Assembly: GCA_028712575.1 (NCBI GenBank)
Contig: JAQTPU010000066.1
Coordinates: 1 to 5,110, forward strand
Length of the DNA: 5,110 bases
Source of the DNA: Candidatus Iainarchaeum sp.
Lineage (GTDB): Archaea; Iainarchaeota; Iainarchaeia; Iainarchaeales; GCA-2688035
Reading direction: 5' to 3'
Positions 4,629 through 5,110 of this stretch are shown here, piece after piece. Within the stretch, counting starts at the first letter, position 1, and each line of letters begins with the position of its first letter. Position numbers and translations under genes: made by a program. The notes beneath the pieces are model-generated. The model was not told where the DNA came from. It did no database searches and saw only the letters and a list, made by a program, of their open reading frames with translations.

Positions 4629-5110
4629 TACAACCCTTTTTTATCCATGAATTCAACAAGGTTAATGAGCCTCTGCGAATAGCCCAGTTCATTGTCATAC
4701 CAGCCCAGCACTTTTATTGTATTGCCCACTGCCTTTGTCTGCAATGAATCAAAAATACAGCTGTAAGTGCTGCCCACAATGTCGGAGCTTACAAGCTCCT
4801 CCTCCGAATACTGCAGAATCCCCTTTAACCTTGATTCCGATGCCTTTTTCATTGCAGAATTTATTTCCTGCACAGAGGCCTTTTTTTCAATCCTTGCAAC
4901 AAGGTCAGTAAGGCTTCCGTCAGGGACAGGCACGCGGACAGCAATCCCGTCAAGCTTCCCCTTAAGCGAGGGAACAACCTCTCCCAGTGCCTTTGCAGCC
5001 CCTGTGCTTGTGGGAATTATGTTCATTGCAGCGGCCCTCGCCCTTCTCAAATCCTTATGGGGAAGGTCGAGGATTTTCTGGTCATTTGTGTAAGCATGCA
5101 CAGTTGTCAT
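4628..5110 (-). CDS. gap: type I (bacterial/eukaryotic-type) glyceraldehyde-3-phosphate dehydrogenase, C-terminal half, cut by window edge
   Basis: The visible 160 residues start inside the catalytic domain; the NAD-binding domain and catalytic SCTTN cysteine lie beyond the window. MTTVHAYTNDQ carries the catalytic His (residue 5, His176 in Bacillus numbering). PHKDLRRARAAAMNIIPTST, GAAKA, and LDGIAVRVPVPDGSLTDL with the phosphate-binding Arg (residue 59, Arg231 equivalent) are all canonical. WYDNELGYSQR (137-147) is the family's C-terminal signature. The enzyme oxidises glyceraldehyde 3-phosphate to 1,3-bisphosphoglycerate with NAD(P)+ and phosphate, or runs in reverse in gluconeogenesis. 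All visible active-site residues are intact. Most archaea use the unrelated-looking type II GAPDH instead, so this gene was probably gained from bacteria at some point. Its first visible codon is an internal Met at the very edge, not the true start. Confidence 0.95.
   Translation of the reverse strand: MTTVHAYTNDQKILDLPHKDLRRARAAAMNIIPTSTGAAKALGEVVPSLKGKLDGIAVRVPVPDGSLTDLVARIEKKASVQEINSAMKKASESRLKGILQYSEEELVSSDIVGSTYSCIFDSLQTKAVGNTIKVLGWYDNELGYSQRLINLVEFMDKKGL

Overview
The window looks like a fragment of an archaeal genome, most likely a DPANN-type lineage with a small genome, although the exact phylum cannot be fixed from sequence alone. The strongest signs are two proteins with archaeal class III (prepilin-like) signal peptides ending in the QAALEYLMTYGWALVIIV core, A/T-rich TATA-like boxes about 25-35 nt before start codons with little Shine-Dalgarno signal, and the start of an archaeal-type beta-CASP ribonuclease. 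Genes are tightly packed. There is no tRNA, rRNA, CRISPR array or insertion sequence, and no gene-free stretch longer than about 135 bases.

Layout. On the minus strand at 1-266 is the N-terminal part of a beta-CASP metallo-beta-lactamase nuclease (aCPSF2-like), running off the left edge. It is divergent from a plus-strand series: a 433-residue cysteine-rich class III signal (pilin-like) protein (356-1657), a transglutaminase-fold protein whose expected catalytic cysteine appears to be aspartate (1791-2462), a Nudix hydrolase of the Ap4A-hydrolase type (2560-3003), and a second, shorter class III signal paralogue with a different cysteine-rich tail (3034-3687). On the minus strand, facing these, is a two-gene set: the C-terminal half of a bacterial-type (type I) glyceraldehyde-3-phosphate dehydrogenase (4628-5110, running off the right edge), whose stop codon overlaps the start of a PfkB-family sugar/nucleoside kinase (3714-4628).

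How the genes may work together. The two pilin-like proteins share about 150 N-terminal residues and then diverge into unrelated disulfide-rich tails. This suggests a common membrane- or filament-anchored stalk presenting different extracellular Cys-rich heads. The two soluble proteins between them (transglutaminase-like and Nudix) have no signal peptides and look cytoplasmic; no functional link to the pilins is evident. The GAPDH-kinase pair looks like a real, translationally coupled central-carbon unit.

The points most worth a second look are the four tandem six-cysteine modules at the end of the large pilin-like protein, the Cys-to-Asp change in the transglutaminase-like protein, the duplicated pilin-like stalk with swapped heads, and the bacterial-type GAPDH coupled to a PfkB kinase in an archaeal setting. 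Nothing here proves a wholly new multi-gene system.
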